A stretch of 64,000 bases of DNA. Origin: Apium graveolens (taxonomy: Eukaryota; Streptophyta; Magnoliopsida; Apiales; Apiaceae). The notes below the pieces were generated by a model. The model worked only from the letters and a program-made list of their open reading frames with translations, was not told the origin of the DNA and searched no databases. The position numbers were made by a program, and so were the translations under genes. The stretch covers positions 297,661,957 through 297,725,956 of the forward strand of contig NC_133650.1 of the NCBI RefSeq assembly GCF_009905375.1, read 5' to 3'. Positions 9,757 through 22,527 of the stretch are shown here, in pieces (the stretch's first letter is position 1; every line of letters starts with the position of its first letter).

Positions 9757-12700
9757 TTAAGCAATAGGCTTAAGGCCCATCCCTCTCGATGATTTCTCAA
9801 CCACTTCTTTTGATAACCCTTTGGTTAGTGGATCCGCGATATTATCTTTTGACGGTATATAGTCAATAGTGATAATTCCGGTTGAGATCAATTGTCTAAT
9901 GGAACTGTGTCGTCGTATATGATGAGACTTTACATTATACATCATGCTCTGCGCTCTTCCAATAGCGGATTGACTATCACAATGAATCCCTATTGCAGTT
10001 ATAGGCTTTGGCCATCTTGGAATATCCTCCAGAAACTGACGTAGACATTCAGCCTCTTCGGCGCATTTATCTAGTGCCACAAACTCAGCTTCCATCGTGG
10101 AATGAGTTATCACCGTTTGTTTTGAGGATTTCCATGATATTGCCGCTCCAGCTAATGTAAACACATAGCCGCTCGTAGACTTAAGTGCTTTCTTGCTAGA
10201 TATCCAATTTGCGTCAGTATATCCTTCTAATACTGCTGGGTATCTGCCATAGTGCAGTCCATAGTCTCGAGTTCCCCTCAAGTACCTTAGTACCCTTATT
10301 ATCGCTTTCCAGTGATCAGCTCCCGGATTACTCGTAAACCTACTCAACTTGCTAATTGAGTATGCAATGTCTGGTCTTGTACAGCTCATGAGGTACATCA
10401 GACTACCAATTATCCTCGAATATTCCAATTGGGAAACAGCTACACCTTTGTTCTTGGATAGGTGCAAAGTCATATCCACAGGTGTCCTAGCTTTCTCAAA
10501 GTCATCCTTAAGAAACTTCTCAAGGATCTTGTCAATATAATGTGGTTGACTTAATGCGAGACCCTCTGATGTTCTAGAAATTTGAATTCCCAGAATTACA
10601 TTTGCTAGTCCCATGTCTTTCATGTCGAATCTTGATTTCAACATGTCCTTGGTAGATTTGATCACTTTATCATTGCTTCCGGCAGTAAGTAGATCATCTA
10701 CATATAGCGTCATCATGACATAGCCACTCTCGTTATCCTTGTAATAGGCACAGCTATCACATTCATTGATTTTGAAGCCATTAGCCAGCACGACCTCGTC
10801 AAATTTTTCATGCCAGTTGCTACCTAATGGTTTGCAACCAGTTGGCAAGTCCACTAGTTCCCAAGTATGATTCTGCATAATTGAATCAACTTCATTCTTG
10901 ATGGCCTCTTTCCACATAGGTCCATCAGGTGAGGTAACCGCCTCCTTATAGGTTTTTGGGTCACCTTCTTCGAGCAAATAGGTCATAAAATCAGACCCAT
11001 AGGATTTCTCCGTTCGTTGTCTTTTGTTCCTTCTCACTACCCCCACATTTTCGTCTTCACTTTCATCACTCTCATTATTGTCATCTACAGACTCATGAGA
11101 TCGTTTAGACGTCGTAGGTTGTTGGTTTCCTGGATTACAGGGAAACATCGTCTCAAAGAATGAGACATTCCTTGATTCCATAATGGTATTCTTTTGAATA
11201 TCAGGAATCTTGGATTCATGAACAAGAAACCGATATGCAGTACTATGTGGAGGATATCCGATGAAAATACAATCCACAGTCTTAGGACCTATCTTCACCT
11301 TCTTCGGTGTAGGGATCAGTACCTTTGCAAAGCACCCCCACACTTTCAGGTGTTGGTAACTTGGTTTCTTTTTCTTCCACATTTCATAAGGACTTACATC
11401 CTTATTCTTGCGCATCGTAATATTTAAAATATTATTTGCGCTTAAGATGGCTTCTCCCCACATCGATTGTGGAAGCCCAGAGCTTAACAACATCGCATTC
11501 ATCATTTCTTTCAGAGTGCGATTCTTCCTTTCAGCCACACCATTTGACTGAGGGGAGTATGGTGCAGTGACCTCATGGATTATACCATGTTGTGAACAGA
11601 ATTCTCCAAATGGTTCAACATATTCACCTCCACGATCACTTCGTATCGTTTTGATTTTCTCAGTCTGTTGTGTCTCAACTTCTTCCTTATAGATTTTAAA
11701 TTTATCTATAGCTTCGTCTTTGCTTTTCAACAAATATACATAGCAGTATTTTGTACAATCGTCAATGAATGTAATAAAATACTTGTTTCCTCCTCTTGTT
11801 GGAGTGAATTTTAAATCACATATATCGCTATGTATTAGGTCTAGCATTTTGGTGTTCCTTTCCACACGTTTAAATGATGATCTCGTTAATTTTGCCTCAA
11901 CACAAGTCTCACACTTATGTTTTGAATCGATAGTAAGTTTAGGTATGTATTCTTTTGCACTTAAACGTCGTAAAGTGTCATAATTTACATGGCATAATCT
12001 AGCATGCCATAAATTAGGAGACTCAAGCAAGTAAGCAGAAGAATTCTTCATTTCATTATCGTCCTTAACGGACATTACATTGAGCTTAAAAAGCCCATCG
12101 GTTAAATAACCCTTGCCTACAAACATACCACTCTTAGACAAAATTACTTTATCTGACTCTATTACAATGCGAAAGCCATGCTTACTCAACAGAGAACCAG
12201 ACACAAGGTTCTTGCGAATATCAGGCACATAAAGTACATTCTTCAAAGTCAGATTCTTCTCAGAGGTCATCTTCAGGATCACCGTGCCTTCACCCTCAAT
12301 GGTAGAAGTTGCTGAATTCCCCATGTAGAGCTTCTCACCAGCATCAGAAGCTTTGAGACTAGAGAAAATCGCCTTGTCTGAGCAAACATGCCTAGAAGCA
12401 CCAGTATCAATCCACCATTCACGTGGATTAGAACCGACCAGGTTCACTTCAGAGACCGTAGCACAGAGGTCTATATCACCCATGTCCTTGGAGATATTCT
12501 CTACCATGTTTGCTTCTTTCTTCTTGTTGGGCTTCTTGGACTTCTTGCAGTCAGAAGACCTATGACCAACTTTATCACAGTTGTAGCACTTCCCCTGAAA
12601 TTTCGACTTCGAAATCCCTCCTTTGGGTGCCAGCTTTGCCCCTTTACTAGAATTAGTCTTCTTGGGCTTGGAGCTTTGAGCGTGCTCCACCATGTTTTCC

Positions 12701-13649
12701 TTCTCAGTGGCAACATTAACTTTCTTCTCGGACCCTCTGTTGTCTTCTTAATACGAAGTCTAACAATAAGATCCTCCATAGACATCTCCTTTCGCTTGTG
12801 CTTAAGGTAGTTCTTGAAATCTTTCCATCCAAGTGGAAGCTTTTCAATAACAGCAGCAACTTGGAAAGACTCACTTATGACCATTCCCTCAGCATGAATG
12901 TCATGAATGATCACCTGCAGTTCCTGCACCTGACTGACCACGGTCTTAGAGTCTGTCATCTTATAATCAAGAAAGCGGCCAACAATCCACTTATTTGCCC
13001 CAGCGTCCTCGGTTTTATACTTATGGTCAAGTGACTCCCATAAGACCTTAGCTGTTGGCTTCGCGCTGTTTACGTTATACAACGAGTCAGACAAACAATT
13101 TAACACATAGTTCCGACAGATGTAGTCGGAGTGCTTCCAAGCATCAGCAGCATACACAGTCTGCATGTTACTCTCAGCAGTGAGCAACGGTGGTTCTTCC
13201 TTAAGGAAGCGATCCATATGCAACGTGGTCAGATAAAAGTGCATCTTTTGTTGCCAACGTTTGAAGTTCGTTCCGTTGAACTTCTCAGGTTTTTCAGCAT
13301 GTGCAGCAGGCACAGTTGGCATAACAGGTGCAGCAGGCACCACGGGTGGAACAGATGGTACGTGCGTATGTACTACAGGTGTATGCACACCAGTAGGCAC
13401 CGCAGGTATGATCGGAGGAGTGAACCCTGCCGATATCTGTCCAAGAGGAACACTAAACTGTCCAATGACAGTGTGTCCCACAGGCACATGTCCCGAAGGC
13501 ACATGTCCAACAGGCGTTTGACCCCCATCAGATCGTACGATCCGTTCGTTAGGGTTAATCGGCTGCTGGTGAACCCCATCAGATCCAGTGATCTGTGCGT
13601 TGGGATCAGCCGTCATGTTCATCGAATCGTTCACAGTTTGGTTCTCCAT
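9757..13649 (-). pseudogene. copia gag-pol, frameshifted and RT-deleted
   Basis: The start is ATG 13647-13649. The gag part has a Pro/Val/Gly-rich N terminus with GHVP-type repeats, then EKFNGTNFKRWQQKM. A one-base loss near 12749-12750 shifts the frame, and the correct frame continues into the downstream 978-aa ORF (12693-9757). That ORF carries the zinc knuckle [14 protein letters not shown], protease [10 protein letters not shown], integrase D-D-E ([29 protein letters not shown]), [12 protein letters not shown] and RNase H YTDANW/MEAEF/CDSQSA. Between GSNW and HEKFDEVV about 100 RT residues that relatives have are missing, including the first catalytic region. The element could not move by itself. 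Confidence 0.9.
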
Positions 13650-13916
13650 CGATCTGTTACTCAACAAAACAAGCAGATACAGATGTATCAGTCACAGATG
13701 TATATAAAATAGATATCTTTAAGATTTTGAATACAATCTGCGATTAATACATATAAATCAAATAAGTGTGTGCGTGAGCAAACGAAATCAAATAGAGAAA
13801 GGAAGAATATAACCAAATGGAAATCCTCGAGTCCAGTTGAAACCGTCTACTTAAAGCTATTTCGCCTCTCACCGTATGTGCGAGTCGATAGCCTCCCAGG
13901 ATAAAACGAGATACCA
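13650..13916 (-). other. copia 5' leader with primer-binding-like site
   Basis: This is the untranslated leader between the 5' LTR and gag. On the minus strand the LTR is followed by TGGTATC at 13916-13910. That resembles the start of the usual plant copia initiator-tRNA(Met) primer site but diverges after seven bases. Confidence 0.55.
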
Positions 13917-14385
13917 GTATAATCAATAGATCGAATATACTCTCAACGAACTTGAACTAAGCCCGAGAACTATCACCGGAGTATTGGAAAATTTAAGACT
14001 AAAGAGACCGAGAATGAAAGAGAGGACTCTTATTCCCTTGACTTAATAAAACTGATGCCCTAAGACTCTATTTATAAATAGAGGCTTGAAAGGACTTGTT
14101 TTTCTTTTCGATGTGGTACATGGTATTTATAAGAAAAACTAAGGAATAGGTTTGTGCTACTCTCGATGTGGTACAAAACCACTTTTCATATTAAAAGGTA
14201 AAACTTTGGAACATCAGTTCTCATTCACTTTTTACTCATTTTGAGCGTGTAAATATGCGTTGGAATCCACTCGAAGAGGAGAATACGTTCCAATAAATAC
14301 ACACCACTAACACATAATGTGTCTCATTCATATAGAGTCTCAAAATGATTCACAATTTAGTCTAAAATACTAAGTTTGTCCAACA
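13917..14385 (-). repeat. 5' LTR of the defective copia (about 469 bp)
   Basis: Reading the minus strand, it begins TGTTGGACAAACTTAG at 14385 and stops at the TGGTATC primer-like site. Its inner boundary is approximate because I see no clean CA end. It contains the palindromic TATA box at 14066-14083. ACCACATCGA-type blocks repeat twice (about 14108 and 14162). Confidence 0.7.
14066..14083 (-). promoter_or_regulatory. copia LTR TATA box in a perfect palindrome
   Basis: CTCTATTTATAAATAGAG is an 18-bp perfect palindrome containing TATAAATAG in the transcribed (minus) direction. Confidence 0.75.
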
Positions 14386-16784
14386 TTATGTTACATAGAA
14401 TTTAATAACCGATTTTTACATGACACATATGCTAGAATATTATTTTAAGTAGATTAAAATATGAGATAATATTGATTTATACTTGCTACTCTATGTATTT
14501 ATGTGTTATCTTTATTAATGAACTTGTTCTTGTGTAAAAAAAATAGTTTAAAAATATCGTATCGTAATGAATTTACTTTTATTTTTGGAAAAATTTAGTT
14601 ATAGATTTAAATAAATTCTTGTAATCACTCTATTGTTTAATTGAAATATTCATGATTATTTAAATTTGGTCATGTGTCGAAAAATTGAAATGCTTAATTT
14701 GATTTCTTAAAAAGCATGATTAAAGTTTGATTCAATGTGTCAAATTGTTAATTGTTTTATTAGTATAAGGCGTGGATTGGTTTCAATTCTTTGAATTAAA
14801 TATTAGTAAATTTGCATGCTGCGTTGATTTATATGTACATGTTTTTGCATGTTTAGAAAACAAAAGTGAATATGTAGTTTTGCAAATCTGTTTTAGTGCT
14901 CTGGTTTATTGGGATTTTTTTTAAGGCTCATTTATCTTTATTTTTAACATCACCTTGTTTGACTTTGTTAGTTGGTTTAGTATATTTAAATTGTTTTGTT
15001 AGATACATATAACATGCTTTAAGTCTTGTTGACATTTGATTAATTTGATTGATATTATAAACAAAAGTGATAAGGTGATGCTTTGCCAAATTAATATTTG
15101 TATCGAGTGTGTTAGTTGGTCCATAAGTCCTGTTTATTTTTTTAATATGAATCCGAAAATATAATGTTTGTCGTGCTTCTGTCCAACCTTTATATGATTA
15201 CGCGGGTGTCTATTTGTTAGTATAGAGTTTTGTATATGATTTTGATAATATTCTGCTTATCAAATGTTAGGTTGTTCGTGTTATTAATTTCAGATTTTAA
15301 GTGTCAATTTTGAGGTAAGTACTTTTGACTTACTTTTAATTTTCAGAAAAGATATTTCAATTATGTTTTTGATTTCGTATAAGATATAAGAATTTGATTT
15401 CGAAATTTATAAGATATAAGTATTTGTGAATTTTAGAACTCAGTCTCTACCTTTTCGAACTCGTTCGTAATTTACGCTATAGTTCCGGAACTAGCATTAG
15501 TTACCCTTATTAGACGCACAAGTGTGCAACTTTAGATACCTATTAAGGGTGCGTAATTATTGAACTTTAGATGCCGACCACTGGCAAAGTGTAGTAAATA
15601 AGAATAAGAATAAGAATAAGATGCCGGCTACTGGCAAAGTGTGGTCGTAGATCAAGACTGTGGTACTTATAAGAATTATCGTTGCGTTCTGTTTTACTCT
15701 GTTCTAATCTGTTATAAAATTTGTTATGTTCTGTTTTAAATTCTGAATTTTAAAATATAAAACTTTGGGTTGATTTTATTTTAGAAAATATTTTACAAAA
15801 TTATTATTATTTTGAGAAAAATTGTTTTATTAAAACACCCATTGTTTTTCTGTTTAAGAATTAGTCAATTTTTACTTGCTGAGCTTTGTAGCTCACCCCT
15901 TTTTAATATTTCAGGTTTGGAATTTCGAGCATATTAAGAATAAGGATTGAGAACTATGTGGAGATATGTGCTGCTTAGTTTCGTACTATTTGAATTAGAA
16001 TAAAGACTTTATTTCTAGAGAATAAATTTGATTATCTGTTTAGACAATTAATATCAAATTTGTGGAGCTGCGTCTCTATTGGTATGGTTTTGATTTAATA
16101 AGTTTAATCGCTGCTTTGACCTTCATTATATATTTTGAATTATCGTTTAAGAATCTATTTTATTTTAGTTTTGGTTTATAATTAATAGTCCGGAAGTGCG
16201 GGCTGATACAGTTAGATGGTTTGGAGGTTAGGGTTAATAATGTCATTTAAAAAATTAAAGTTAGCTATGTACTTCACACACTATTGGGTTGTACTAACAT
16301 TATATTGAGTAAAAACAATAAAATTTTAATATTTGTTAATTTCAAAGTATAATATATTTATTTTATTTATTCTATTATACTATTATTATAGTTAATAAAT
16401 TGTATAACAAACACAATAAATAAGTAATTAATAAATTGAATTATAAATATAAAATAATAAAACAATTATTATATTATATATATGTGTGTGTATAATAAAA
16501 ATAACAATTATCTTGATAAAAATAAAAATAAATAACAATTAAGAAATTATTTGTTAATCGGATTAAAATAATAACATTTTTTAAAAAATTGAAATGTGCA
16601 AGTTTGATTTAAAATATTGTTAAATAGATAATTTATTTTTTATCTTATAATATAAAAAACCCATTTAGATTATATTTAGGTATAAATATTACCTGTATTT
16701 TGTTTCTTTTAAAAAAATTAAATTCAGAGTACATCATCAATTCCATAAAACATAAAAATGAGAAAGAAATATAATAATAATAAC
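14386..16784. other. AT-rich non-coding DNA with possible gypsy LTR remnant
   Basis: I find no gene. Around 15870-15920 the phrase TTGCTGAGCTTTGTAGCTCA followed by CCCC and TTTCAGG resembles blocks common in plant Ty3/gypsy LTRs, so 15.3-16.2 kb may be an old LTR remnant (weak). At 15570-15592 and 15620-15642 a block GATGCCGRCYACTGGCAAAG is duplicated around an (AAGAAT)n run. From about 16336 the sequence belongs to the tandem AT-rich unit described separately. Confidence 0.45.
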
Positions 16785-16864
16785 TGTTAGGAATATATTG
16801 TGAACTTGATGATAAATTAAAAAAAACATCTTAGTAGATTTAACTTAGTGAAGTTTGTAGCACT

Positions 16865-16968
16865 CGACGGATGATCAAATATAGTCCCGACGGATGATCA
16901 AATATAGTCCAGACGGATGATCCAATATAGTCCCGACGGATGATCCAATATAGTCCCGACAGATGATG
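16865..16968. repeat. 23-bp tandem repeat CGACGGATGATC... (about 4.5 copies)
   Basis: Four contiguous 23-bp units begin CGACGGATGATC (one begins AGACGG) and end TATAGTCC. A partial fifth follows. The units differ only by A/C at one position and by the first base. The ACGGAT core is shared with the SIRE-1 motif. Confidence 0.9.
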
Positions 16969-17444
16969 ATTTGACATCCACCGGGTGAGTAGCTTATGTA
17001 ATAATAAGTTTTGTAGCACATTTCTGCAAACAACTTTGTGTAGATTCTGTAGTAGCATATGAGTCATGTTGACTACTATTAGATATGCAGAATAGGTTGA
17101 TTAATTGTAAATATTAGATGTCTTGTAATTCTGCATAAATGAAATGGAGTCAAGTGTCAAATAGCTACCCGACAGATGATCAACAAAGCTAGCCGACGGA
17201 TAACAAGCATGTACCCGACGGATGATCAATTCAAATATATGTTGACAGTGACAACACAATCACATGTGTTGGGTGTTTGCAAAAGGAATGTGGCAGCCTG
17301 TTTAGCAGGAAATCGAGAACAAAGAAACATTACCATTTTCATGCTATTATGAAGATATTCAAAGATGCTGGAATAGAGTAGTGAAGCAACATGAAGTTAG
17401 ACTTGATAGGTTTTGTTTTATTATCCTGTCTTATTACCATGTAA

Positions 17445-17467
17445 ACTTGGTGATATATAAACCAAGT
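17445..17467 (+). promoter_or_regulatory. solo-LTR TATA box inside an inverted repeat
   Basis: ACTTGGT and ACCAAGT flank GATATATAA. The arms are identical to those of SIRE-1, with one loop base changed. Confidence 0.7.
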
Positions 17468-18826
17468 GTAGCAAGTAGAACAAATAACTAAGCAAACACA
17501 TTTTAGAAGAGAAATAGAAAAGGCTGTAACTGTTAAGAATTTCTCTGTAGTTTGTTTGTTCACTTGTAAAAAGCAGCTGTGAGCTATTCGAGCTTCACAG
17601 GGTTCTCCTAAAAAGGAACGTTTGGCTGTTATCTCTTTCAATGTTCGACGAGAGTCATTCAGGTTATTGCCTAATATTGGTGGTTCTACTGGTTTTATCC
17701 CCTACTCTATATTGAGCAAATACAAGTTACTGAATTTTAGGGTGTCCCGTTTGAATAGATTTTGTACGCAAACAATCAAAATCTATGTATTTAACGAGAG
17801 ATGTGACGATTGAAGCAAGATGTCATTTGGACCGTTTAATTATCTTAGTTACAAGGATCAGCCAAATCCATACATTGAGTCAGGACAATGTTTTAGAAAT
17901 GGTGATATGTTGTGTGTCTGTGGCAGAGAACTATACTACATTGATCTCCAAAATAGCACAATCAAGAAACTCGGAAAAGAAGAAGATATATATATATATA
18001 TATATATATGGTGGATACATTCAAATCCACCAGAAAATTTTAAAGACTTGTGATTTTATTACTTGTGTTTTGATTTATACAATTTTCATATTTAGCACTT
18101 TGCAAATCAAACAGTTATATATTATTGAGTTAGAACAGTTTTAAAAATCTCAAAAAGAAGCCAGAATTACATTTAACCCCCTTTTGTAATTCTTATTGTA
18201 TTGTTAGGGAATAACAAAAACTATTATAATTTCAAATTTAATGCAAATCTAATAAAATATATTATACTTATTTCATTTATTCTAATATTCCATTTTAATA
18301 ATTAATAATCTGTATAATAAACACAAAAGATAATTAATTAAGAAATTATTATTACACATTATAAAATCATATAAAATCATATTAAAAATATTATATTTAT
18401 ATAATACAAACAACAACTATTTTAATAAAAATAAATCTAAGTAAGAATTAACGAATTATATGTTAAACCCTTTAAAGTCGATCATTTTAAACAAAATAAT
18501 TGGAATGAGTGAGTTTGATTACAAAAATTTGTAAAAAATCATTTTAATTTTTGTCATATAAAATAAGAAAAACTTTGAAATTATATTTACGTATATATAT
18601 TACAGGCGTTTTGTTTCATTTTGTAAAAGGGGTAAATTACAGATTATCTTTCAAAAAAAATTTAGAGTAAATGAATTTTATAAAACACAAAAATTAGGAC
18701 GAAATATAATAATAACATAAAAAAATTATTATAATTAAAATTGAAAAAAAAGTTAATAAAATATATTTAAAAGTACTATCACAAAAAAATGTAAAGTATT
18801 TTTTTTTCAAAATTATTTTAATTTCA

Positions 18827-19855
18827 AAGTATAATATATTTATTTTATTTATTCTATTATACTATTATAATAGTTAATAAATTGTATAACAAAACACAAT
18901 AAATAAGTAATAAAGAAATTGAACTATAAATATAAAATATAAAATAATAAAACAATTATTATATTATATATATATATGTGTGTGTGTGTGTATAATAAAA
19001 ACAACAATTATCTTGATAAAAATAAATATAAATAATAATTAAGAAATTATTTGTTAATCGGGTTAAAATTATTTGATTTAAAATATTGTTGAATAGATAA
19101 TTTCTTTATTATCTTATATTATAAAAAACCCATTTAGATTATATTTAGGTATAAATATTACATGTATTTTGTTTCTTTTAAAAAAATAAATTCAGAGTAC
19201 ATCATTAATCCCATAAAACATAAAAACGAGAAACAAATATAATAATAATAAAAAGCTATTATAATTTCAAATTGAATGCAAATCTAATAAAATATATTAT
19301 ATATTATATTTATTTCATTTATTCCAATATTCCATTTTAATACTTAATAATCTGTATAATAAACAAAAAAAAATTAATTAAGAAATTAAACTATTATTAC
19401 ACATTATAAAATGATATAAAATCATATTAAAAATATAATATTTATATAATACAAACAACAATTATCTTAATAAAAATAAATCTAATTAAGAATTAACGAA
19501 TTATTTGTTAATCGGGTTAAAGTCGATCATTTTTAAAAAATTAATTGGAATGAGTGAGTTAATTAAAAAAATTTGTAAAAAAATATTTTAATTTTTATCA
19601 TAAAAAATAAGAAAAACATTGAAATTATATTTACGTATATATATTACAGGCGTTTTGTTTCATTTTGTAAAAGGGGTAAATTACGGATTATCTTTTAAAA
19701 AAATTAGAGTACATGAATTTTATAAAACACAAAAATTAGGATGAAAATATAATAACATAAAAAACTATTATAATCAAAATTGAAAAAAAAGTTAACAAAA
19801 TATATTTAAAAGTATTATCACAAAAAAATGTAAAGTATTTTTTTTATAAAATTAT
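18827..19855. repeat. AT-rich tandem unit, copy B (empty-site copy)
   Basis: This is the second copy of the unit, without the LTR. At about 19243 it reads ATAATAATAAAAAGCTATTA where copy A is split by the LTR. It contains no ORF and no recognisable gene. Confidence 0.8.
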
Positions 19856-21344
19856 TGCTAAAATCGAAAAATTATGAAATATTGGCAAGATGCAAACAAC
19901 AAAAAACTTTGCAATTTTTGATCTAACTCCAAAATATTAAGAAAATGATATATATAAATAAAATAAAAATAACTACGTAAACATATTATGTAAACTATAA
20001 TTATATATTATTAAATAATATAAAATAATATTAAAAGTGTTATATTATATATAACACATGAAATAATTTGATTTAAAATATTTGTGAATAAATAATTTTT
20101 TTATTTTATAAAATAAGGAACACATTTAAATTATATGAAATACTAATATTAAGAGAATTAATTACTTAGTAGAAGAAATATATAGATAAATTGTGAAATG
20201 AAAGATTATATGGCTTTAGTAAGTAAAAATGATACCATACAAAAGTAAAAAATATTTAATGATACAACATAAAAGTAAAAAACATTTAATGGTACTAAAT
20301 AAAAAAGTCAATGGTACCAAATCAAAAAAGTCAATTTTATAATTTATAATTTTATAACGTTCCTTTAAGTTTGTTTGTTTGACAGGGTGCTATTAGATGA
20401 ATGGATCCTATGTACAATAATACAACTTACAAGTCAAAAATGTGACTTAGAAAAGCAAAACAAAGAGGGTACTACTCATAATTTCCCTAAATATATAATA
20501 ATAATAATAATAAAAATTTATTAAAGTACTATGATAATTAAGTGTAAAGATTGTTTTTTCAAAATCATTACTAGAACAAAAAAAATTATAAAATATTATT
20601 ACAAACGCCGCAAGATGCAAATTTTTAACCAACTTTTTAATTTTTTTTATCAAACTCCACAAGTTTAAGAAAAAATATATATAAATAAAAAAATAATTAT
20701 GTAAACACAATATATGATATGATTAAAATATTCTATTTAAAAATTTATAATGTGAAAAAAATCAAATAATGAAAGAAATAAAATAAATTATTACACTTAT
20801 GTTATATTTAGGTTATTAATGTTAAATATAATAATAATAATACAATGATAACTAAATATATAAGTTCAAAAAGTGTAATTTTAAAAAAAAATATATTTTT
20901 CATGAAAAATATAAAATTTATTTAGGAAATAAAATTAATATTATTAAAAATTAATTAAATAAAAAATAAATATTTTTAAAAAATTATATAAAGAAATGAC
21001 TAAGTATAAAATTATCGTCTATTCTAAATTGCTGGGACTAAATATTTTATAATATTTATAAATAAATTACAAGCACTCTGTTGAGATCTCAAGGCCGCAT
21101 TATAAATTTATTAATGTTTTCCATTTGATAAAACTACAAAAATCGCTTAAAAAATCGCTTATTCGCGTCTAGCACGGTGCATGTCACAGCCGCACGGGCA
21201 TGCCCTGATGGGCATAACGTCAATTAGTCAGACATATTTTTAATGATTCGGCATGCACTTTTGCTAATTTTTTTTATTTTTTAATATTAGAAATATCCAA
21301 AAATAACAAGTATAATTTTAAAATATTTACATATATTTTAATAT
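19856..21344. other. AT-rich non-coding DNA up to the Tat insertion
   Basis: There is no gene here. A degenerate relic at about 20516-20710 repeats the sequence of about 19790-20010 (the AAAGTATTATC... and CAAGATGCAAA blocks). A (TAA)n run lies near 20493-20512. A short GC-richer patch at 21170-21220 is unassigned. Confidence 0.5.
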
Positions 21345-22296
21345 TGTTATAGGGAGAATTTCGTATAACAATGTTGTGGAGGTTAATGGGCGGAACAACG
21401 ATCAAGGACAGTGTTTGAGGGCGGAGGAAGGTTGTTTGGTGGTGGCTGAGCTTGTATGTGGACTCCTTAAGAAAGAATAGGGTTTGTTATTCTCTATCAA
21501 GTGTCGACTCATGTCTCATACAAGTGCCTACGTACCCTATTTATAGGGATCAAGCCTCACGTAGTTCTTGGGGAACAAGTCACGTAGGCTAGGGTTAGGA
21601 CTCTTCAGCCCGTGCAGCCCAAGCCCACGATAAAGTCAGGCCTTCAGCCAATTAGTCACGTAAATCTCGATCGGCTCCACACGTTTCCTACGATCTCGCG
21701 GCATCTCCGCAATCCTTCCCGTGATCGTAGGAACAACCCGTATCGACCCCGAAATCTACGAGCAACTCAGTCATCTATGAGTCACTTTCCATGTTGCACA
21801 CAAAGTCTTTCGATGCGGCCCGGCCTGGTCACCTCGGCCCGCACCGCCTTCAAAAAATAAATATAATGTTACCTCTGTTTCTATAAGATGTGGGCTCATG
21901 AGCTCAGCCCGCGTATGGGCAGCTAAGCCCACCTCGCATGAAGGCACCTGAGCCCACCTCGCGCGGGCACAACCGAGCTCAGCTCGCACATGAGAGCCCA
22001 AATGACAAATATGAGCTCATCTTACATATGCGAGCCCAGCTCGCATGTCCTCACTTGAGCCCAGCTCGCATGTTTGAGCCCAGCTCTCATGTCATGAGCT
22101 CAGCTCGCATGTAAACTCAGCTCGCATGTTACGAGCCCGGCCCGCATGTGAACCCAGCTCGCATGTTGCGAGCCCAGCCCGCATGTGCTGGCCCAAGTCA
22201 TATAAATCCATGGTTCTAGCCCACACACAAGAGTCCAGCTATTTAGTGCACCCACAGGGACCTGTTTAGGGCCCATGGCCGAAAGCGGGCATAACA
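21345..22296 (-). repeat. 3' LTR of the Tat element (952 bp)
   Basis: It has TG...CA ends. It contains the TATTTATA box at 21538-21545 in CCCTA/TAGGG arms and a degenerate GAGCCCAGCTCGCATGT array (about 21890-22195). It lies next to the polypurine tract. Confidence 0.95.
21890..22195. repeat. AGCTCGCATGT degenerate array in the Tat LTR
   Basis: About ten irregularly spaced copies of AGCTCGCATGT or AGCCCGCATGT are present, usually preceded by GAGCCC. The same array is at 33359-33664. Related GCGAGC/CTCGCAT words recur in the accessory region and the antisense gene, including its introns. Confidence 0.8.
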
Positions 22297-22310
22297 ACTA
22301 CCCCCCAAAA
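22297..22310 (-). other. polypurine tract of the Tat element
   Basis: On the minus strand, TTTTGGGGGGTAGT directly precedes the 3' LTR start. This fixes the element's orientation. Confidence 0.75.
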
Positions 22311-22527
22311 TTCCTGGTCGCATCTTGAGGCTAGGTATTTTCTACTCTTTTTACGGCCTCGCAAGTGTGAGCCCACCAGGCCGCACCAAGTCGCCTCGCG
22401 TGTCTCGCCTCGCATGCCTTTTATCTTTGCATTCATTTTGACAGCCGTTGGACAGCTGGCGTGGGGATTCGTGTCATCTTATGAGATAACGACACGTGTC
22501 GCCTCCTCCTTTCTCTCTCCTATCCCC

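Larger units (their letters stand above)
9585..14385 (-). mobile_element. defective Ty1/copia element, 3' end displaced by SIRE-1
   Basis: This is a minus-strand copia element with its 5' LTR at 13917-14385, then gag and pol, running leftward to 9585, where SIRE-1 begins. No copy of its LTR is visible between 9585 and the pol stop at 9757. Its 3' end should therefore lie to the left of SIRE-1, outside the window, which makes SIRE-1 a nested insertion. It lacks an env-like ORF and is not a Sirevirus. I do not assign the clade. Confidence 0.85.
16785..18216 (+). repeat. Sirevirus-type solo LTR (1432 bp)
   Basis: It begins TGTTAGGAATATATT and ends GGGAATAACA, like the SIRE-1 LTR, and shares its TATA hairpin and several inner blocks. 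No internal retroelement sequence adjoins either end. The flanks are ATAAC and AAAAC, a 5-bp target duplication with one difference. It contains the 23-bp tandem array at 16865-16968, more CCGACGGAT copies at 17165-17230 and an (AT)n run near 17985-18009. A solo LTR normally results from LTR-LTR recombination. Confidence 0.88.
16336..18814. repeat. AT-rich tandem unit, copy A (interrupted by the solo LTR)
   Basis: Without the LTR this copy is about 1.05 kb. It aligns along its length with 18827-19855. Shared anchors include AATTTCAAAGTATAATATAT, AAAGTCGATCATTTT and GGCGTTTTGTTTCATTTTGT. The two halves of each unit are also loosely alike, which suggests an older internal duplication. Confidence 0.8.

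Noticed and set aside
12388..13712. Plus-strand ORFs of up to 193 aa opposite copia gag
   Set aside because: They are antisense shadows of a repetitive Pro/Val/Gly-coding gag; there is no domain, promoter or splice evidence, unlike the Tat antisense gene.
16865..16968. CRISPR-like direct repeats
   Set aside because: The units are contiguous 23-bp tandem copies without unique spacers, in a plant LTR.
17622..18144. Small ORFs at the 3' end of the solo LTR
   Set aside because: They run through LTR sequence and an (AT)n run; no protein features.
21612..22297. ORFs repeated identically at 33081-33766
   Set aside because: They are duplicated only because both lie in the two LTRs; composition follows the GAGCCCAGCTCGCAT array.
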